Source of the DNA: Artocarpus heterophyllus
Lineage: Eukaryota; Streptophyta; Magnoliopsida; Rosales; Moraceae
Direction: 5' to 3'
NCBI GenBank assembly: GCA_025403435.1
Contig: CM046350.1
Span: 13,112,372 to 13,176,371, forward strand
DNA: 64,000 nucleotides
Each line of letters begins with the position of its first letter. Within the stretch, counting starts at the first letter, position 1. A program made the translations under genes and the position numbers. The notes beneath the pieces are model-generated. The model made no database searches. It saw nothing but the letters and a program-made list of their open reading frames with translations, and had not been told where the DNA came from. Below, one piece after another: positions 59,640-64,000 of this stretch.

Positions 59640-61140
59640 CTAATCAATCACAACGTCTCCAACTACAGCGGCAACAACCTCTCACGCCTCATGGAGAAGT
59701 CCAACTGAAGTTGCGTACAACTTCAGTTTCTCAATCAGAACCATCTTCGTAAGCATATCTGCTGGATTCTGACTCCCAAGAATCTTCTCAAGCTTTAGCA
59801 CCCCATCTTCCAAAGCCGACCTGATGAAGTGATACTGTAATTGTATATGCTTCGTCCTAGCATTTTTCGCTAAGTGAATGACGCTCTGACTGTCACTATG
59901 TAATGCACTCCTTTCCTGCTTGTGACCCAGTTCTTCTAGAAAATGACTGCAACCAAATCATCTCCTTTGCAGAGAGTGCAACCAGAAACGACTGTCATTG
60001 CCACATATTTTGCTTCTGTTGTAGAGAGTGTAATTGTCTTTTGCAACTTCGAGACCAAACTAACTGCTATGCCACTCAAAGTGTAGACATAACCGGTGGT
60101 ACTCTTTCTGCCATCAATGTCTCCAGCCATATCAACATCTACATAGCCTTGTAGTCCTAAGTCTGACTTCTTGAAACACAATACTAAACCTGCAGTACCT
60201 CTCAGATATTTGAGAATCAACTTCACTGCCTCCAATTGCTCTTGCCTGGATTGCTCATGTACCTACTCACAACTCCCACCGCATGTGCAATGTCCGGTCT
60301 GGTACACACCATAGCATACATGAGACTGCCTATTGCTGAAGCATAAGGCACCTTGGCCATGTGGTCTCGCTCTTACTCCGTGGTTGGTGATTGCTCCTTT
60401 GATAACTTGAAGTGACTGGCCAAAGGAGTACTCACAGGCTTCGCATTACTCATGTTGAATCTGCTAAGCACATTTTCAATATATTCTTCCTGTGACAGTT
60501 TCAGACCATTATTGTTCCTCGTTATTCTCATCCTAAGGATTTGTCTTGTAGCACCCAAATCCTTCATTCGAAACTCCTTAGACAACTCCTTTTTTAGCTT
60601 GTCAATCTCCTATTTGCAACCTTCTACTATCAGCATTTCATCGACATATAGCAACAATATAATATAGGAGTCACCAAAATTTTCACATAATAACAGTGAT
60701 CTCCTTGACACCTCAAGAAACCATTGTTGCACATAAAACTGTCAAACTTCTTGTACCACTGCCTGGGAGCTTATTTAAGGCCATACAAGCTCTTCTGAAG
60801 TTTGCACACCAAGGTCTCCTTACCCGGTACTTCGAAACCTTGTGGCTGCTTCATGTAGATCTCCTCTTTGAAATCACCATGGAGAAAAGCTATCTTAACA
60901 TCCAACTGTTCCAAGAACAAGTCTTCATTTGCCACTAGCGCAAGTACCGTACTGATCGTGATTAATTTCACCACTAGAGAAAAAACCCCGTTAAAGTCGA
61001 TGCCCTCTTTCTGCTGAAAGCCTTTTATCACCAGCCTTGCCTTGTACCTTTTGCTGCCATCACTTTCATCTTTTAACCAGTATACCCATTTATTAGGCAA
61101 GGCCTTTTTATCTTGTGGTAACTCTGTCAATTGACATGTC
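59640..61140 (-). pseudogene. Copia reverse transcriptase and RNase H (pol), decayed
   Basis: RT starts in 60771-61130: PNKWVYWLKDESDGSKRYKA, then EQLDVKIAFLHGDFKEEIYM and LVCKLQKSLYGLK. It is cut by TAA where CAA is expected before APRQWYKKFD. The active-site box reads YVDE (60638-60649 on +), not YVDD. The next ORF (60373-60585) has MKDLGATRQILRMRI and LSQEEYIENVL. RNase H in 59936-60235 has YVDVDMAGDIDGRKSTTGYV, and STTEAKY where STTEAEY is usual, a loss of the catalytic Glu. The tail to the polypurine tract holds the C-terminal end in broken frames. Confidence 0.85.
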
Positions 61141-62601
61141 TGTTGGACATTAAGGAATCCATCTCATCCCTCATGGCTAACTCCCACTTGACCGAATCTT
61201 TAGCCTGCACGGCTTCATCATAACTCTTCGATTCACCTCTGTCGGTCAACAAGATGTAATACAGAAAAGAGAAGTATATCTGTGGTAGTCTAATAGTCCT
61301 ACTAGATTTCTTGACTAGAGTGGCAGAAGTGCTCTAGTTTTCTTCTGAAGCTATATTATCTTAATCTTCAACCTCTGGGTTTTACGCCTCTACTTCAGGA
61401 AGATCCTTCAATGGAATCACCTCAGGCTTCTTACCTTCAGAACCTGAACTTCTGGAGTCACTGCTATCTCTGTCTTTATATAGAACACCTTCATTGAAGA
61501 TTACATCTTTGCTTCAGATAATCTTCCGATTTTGGTCATCCCAGAAACGATAGCCAAACTCAAGTCCACCATAGCCAACCAGAAAACACTTTTTTGACTT
61601 GACATCAAGTTTACTTCTAGCAATAGGATCATATGAACATAGGAAACACACCTGTATACTCTCAAGTAAGAGAGATCAACCTTTTTAATCGCTCCAGACT
61701 TCTTCTGGTAGCTTAAACTTCAATGGTGTAGATGGACTTCTGTTGATTAGATGAGTTGCTGTATTAATTGCCTTAGCTCAAAAGGACTTTGGCAGCCCTG
61801 CATGCAACCTTATGCTTCTGGCACGCTCGTTTAAAGTCCTATTCATCCTTTTAGTTACACGATTTCTTGTGGTTTTCCTCATCTTTATTTCATTCTTAGC
61901 ACAATACCGCTTGAAGTCATCATCTAAGTATTCTCCCCCATTGTTAGACTACAAGCACTTCATCTTTAAATTTATCTCGTTCTCCATCATGGCTTTCCAT
62001 CTCTTGAAAGCCTCAAAGACATTAGATTTGTTTTTCAGAAAGTAAGCCCATACCTTCCTGCTTGAGTCATCAATAAATGTTACATAATAATTTGCACCAC
62101 CAAAGGAAGTAACCGTTGAAGGTCCCCACACTCTGTATGAACTAGCTTCAACTTCCTGGACTTAGGCTCTCTACTTGTTGTTGAGAAACTAACTCTCTTC
62201 TGTTTGCCAAAGATGCAGGCTTCAAACAAATTGTAATCAACAGTTTTCAATCTCAGCAATTTTCCTTTACAGTGAAGCACCTTCATTCCTTTCTCATTCA
62301 TGTGATCGAGCTTATGATGCCATAGCTCGGTATTAGTAGTAGAATCAACAACTAGTGTGATATCTTTGCAATCAGAGTTAATGTAGAGAGTTCTAGTCTT
62401 GCGTCCCCGAGTAACAACCATCGCTTCCTTAGCGACTTTCCAACTTCCACAACTGAAGGTCACTTTATGTCCTTCATTATCCAGTTGCCCTATTGAAATC
62501 AATTTTTGCATCAATTTGGGTACATGTCTCACCTTTTGAATATTCCACACAGACCTATTAGGTATTTTTAAACTGACATCTCCAATGCTAACAATGTCCA
62601 A
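61140..62601 (-). pseudogene. Copia integrase and linker (pol), decayed
   Basis: The zinc-binding module LWHHKLDHMNEKGMKVL (His-His) is in 62080-62601, with FEACIFGKQ, where one of the two Cys is lost. A frameshift destroys the first catalytic Asp (HTD...WGP context near 62125-62135). The second is Asn (SNNGGEY, after an in-frame TAG). The PGTPQQ segment is deleted, and the Glu of VAERMNRT is Lys (VTKRMNRT, near 61855). All three catalytic acids are thus missing. The linker (61200-61800) keeps FLVGYGGLEFGYRFWDDQNR and KDVIFNEGVLYKDR, with several stops. Confidence 0.82.
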
Positions 62602-63565
62602 AGGTTCACCATTTGTAAGGCAAACTTATCATGATTTTTAGCAACATAATTCTCCAAGACATGACGGTGTGAAGTGGTGTGGAATGATACTCCTGAATCT
62701 ATCACCCACGAATCAAGGGAATTGTTGACAGACAAGAGGAAGGCATCCTGTGCCTTTTCAGTAGCGGCGTTTGCAGCATCATTATTCTTGTCTTCATTCT
62801 TCCTTGGAGCCTTGCAATTCTTTTTCAAGTGGCCGGTCCTTCCACAATTCCAACACTCCACATTCTTACCGTTACACGACTTGCTTCTCCCATTCCTCGA
62901 CTTGCCTCTCTTGCCATTATCCCTGTTGGAATGCCTCTCAAGTTTCCTACCCCTATTATCAACATTAAGGGCTAAGTTCGATGTAGAGGCTTCACCTGAA
63001 TTCTTCTTGCGAACTTCTTCCGCCAGAATAGAGTTTTTGACATCAACAAACTTTAGTTTTTCATTCCCAATTGATTTGGTAATGGCCACCCTCATGGGTT
63101 CCCAACTATTCGGTAACAAGGCTAAGAGGATTAGGGCATTGATCTCATCATCAAATTTAATCTCTACCGAGACCAATTGGTTTAGAACGGTGTTGAAATT
63201 ATTCAGATGCTCTACCACCGAGGCACCTCAGGCATTTTTAAATTAAAGAGCTTTTTCATGAGGTGTACCTTGTTATTGGCCAAAGGCTTTTCATACATGT
63301 CTGACAAAGCCTTCATCATCCCTGCTGTAGTATTCTCTTTCGCAAAGTTGTGGGTCACGTTCTTTGACAGGGTCAAACGGATTACACCTAGCACCTGTCT
63401 ATCAAGAAGATTCCACTCCTCATCCTTCATGCCTTCGGGCTTATTACCCAAGGGCAAGTGCAGTTTCCTGTTATAGAGGTAGTCTTCTACTCGCATCCTC
63501 CAATAGGAAAAGTCTAAACCATCAAATTTGGTGATACCGGCTGCCGAACCTTCTTCTCCTGTCAT
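62568..63565 (-). pseudogene. Copia gag and protease, frameshifted
   Basis: Gag likely starts at 63565 (MTGEEGSAAGITKFDG). The upstream Met at 63598 would lie in the primer site. The first part (63212-63598) has FDGLDFSYWRMRVEDYL and ends out of frame at about 63215; the second (62568-63218) continues VEHLNNFNTVLNQLVSVEIK. It ends with the zinc knuckle CWNCGRTGHLKKNC (complete CCHC) and the protease motif WVIDSGVSFHTTS, where the active-site Asp-Ser-Gly is kept. A single frameshift separates the two. The remaining frame appears clean, so this is the best-preserved part of the element. Confidence 0.86.
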
Positions 63566-63585
63566 CGTTCTTGATTCAAACGTTC

Positions 63586-63597
63586 GCTCTGATACCA
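63586..63597 (-). promoter_or_regulatory. tRNA-iMet primer-binding site of the copia element
   Basis: On the - strand TGGTATCAGAGC follows two bases after the 5' LTR end CCCCAACA. This is the classical complement of the initiator tRNA-Met 3' end. It is a perfect 12-base match. Confidence 0.92.
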
Positions 63598-63599
63598 CT

Positions 63600-64000
63600 T
63601 GTTGGGGAATTAGGCACCTCCTAATTCTAAGGATTGCAAGAATGAATAATTGTAGAAAAGAAATTGGAGAAAAGAAGAAAAGAGAGACACCAAATTTTTA
63701 TACAGGTTTGTCTAAATTTGAAACTACGTCTTGTTTCTACCGTTGCAGATTCCACTATGATAAAGGAGATTACAGATTACAGGAGAAATTTCTCATACAC
63801 TCTCAAATAGTGTTTTCTAAATCTCTCTTCTACCTAGCACCCTCTGTTGGAATTTTTCTCTCAACAATGGAGCTCTCAACATCACAAAATAATGCCTCAC
63901 ACAAAAATATGCCACTCACATAAAGTCACACACTCAACCATAGCCATCTTATGTCTATTTATACACCAAAGGAGAGAAATAGCAACTAATGAGAAACCCT
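63600..64000 (-). repeat. 5' LTR of the copia element (partial)
   Basis: Starts TGTTGGGGAATTAGGCACC and is colinear with 58975 onward. Only the first about 400 bp lie in the window. The two LTRs differ at several points, including the TG start, so the insertion is not very recent. Confidence 0.87.

Larger units (their letters stand above)
58975..64000 (-). mobile_element. Ty1/copia LTR retrotransposon, cut by the window end
   Basis: Left LTR 58975-59623; right LTR starts at 63600 and runs out of the window. On the - strand the order is primer site, gag, protease, integrase, reverse transcriptase, RNase H, polypurine tract, LTR, i.e. integrase before RT, which defines Ty1/copia. The left flank 5-mer gatct (58970-58974) is the expected half of a target duplication; the other half is outside the window. 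Sequence motifs resemble the Tork/Tnt1-type lineage. Stops, frameshifts and changed catalytic residues show that it cannot supply its own enzymes, but the cis sites remain. Confidence 0.87.

Noticed and set aside
62674..63246. 190-codon + strand ORF in the copia element
   Set aside because: Antisense of the gag/protease frame, which has a zinc knuckle and an aspartic-protease motif on the - strand.
1..64000. CRISPR arrays, operons and ribosome-binding sites
   Set aside because: The window is plant nuclear DNA. Direct repeats present are transposon parts or simple tandem duplications.

Overview
The window is nuclear DNA of a flowering plant, probably a eudicot. It is AT-rich, with introns bounded by GT/GC and AG, three plant gene families, and plant LTR, LINE, SINE and MITE repeats. 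No bacterial, phage or organellar signal was seen, and the species cannot be named from the sequence.

Three protein-coding genes are supported, all on the + strand and far apart. (1) An 8-exon 3'(2'),5'-bisphosphate nucleotidase (HAL2-like PAP phosphatase, AHL) at about 5.85-10.79 kb. Its exons and motifs are conserved, but three single-base frame breaks interrupt them. (2) A 3-exon R2R3-MYB factor of the MYB102/MYB74/MYB41 type at 21.04-22.37 kb. It is intact, and its second intron uses a GC donor. (3) A 4-exon PEBP gene of the MOTHER OF FT AND TFL1 type at 51.87-52.93 kb. It has the classic 62- and 41-bp middle exons, but the exon 1/2 junction is out of frame. The upstream regions of the MYB and MFT genes carry G-box/ABRE words, which fits the ABA and stress roles known for those families. 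The genes share no pathway and look like ordinary neighbours in repeat-rich DNA.

Most of the rest is transposable-element strata. A Ty3/gypsy element on the - strand (about 40.58-50.75 kb) has both LTRs, a decayed gag-pol, and an extra antisense ORF region facing pol. A Ty1/copia element on the - strand (58.98 kb to beyond the window end) keeps an intact tRNA-iMet primer site and polypurine tract, but its catalytic residues are lost. A 2.87-kb solo LTR (30.84-33.71 kb) sits between perfect 5-bp target duplications. There is a probable TRIM remnant at 13.3 kb, a 5'-truncated LINE tail at 2.3 kb, and a SINE-like retroposon at 38.0 kb with a 19-bp target duplication.

The most coherent pattern is a set of long-terminal-inverted-repeat, non-coding Mutator-type MITEs. 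Those at 11.5, 54.9 and 56.0 kb have perfect 9-bp target duplications, the one at 36.9 kb a 7/9 duplication, and one at 28.6 kb has none resolved. Two hAT-type MITEs (3.7 and 4.8 kb) have 8-bp duplications. At least three further short dispersed families recur across the window.

I did not find a novel coding system. The points most worth a second look are the antisense ORF of the gypsy element with its CAG-to-TAG decay, the hairpin MITE set, the SINE inserted at a MITE edge, and whether the frame breaks in AHL and MFT are real or assembly errors.
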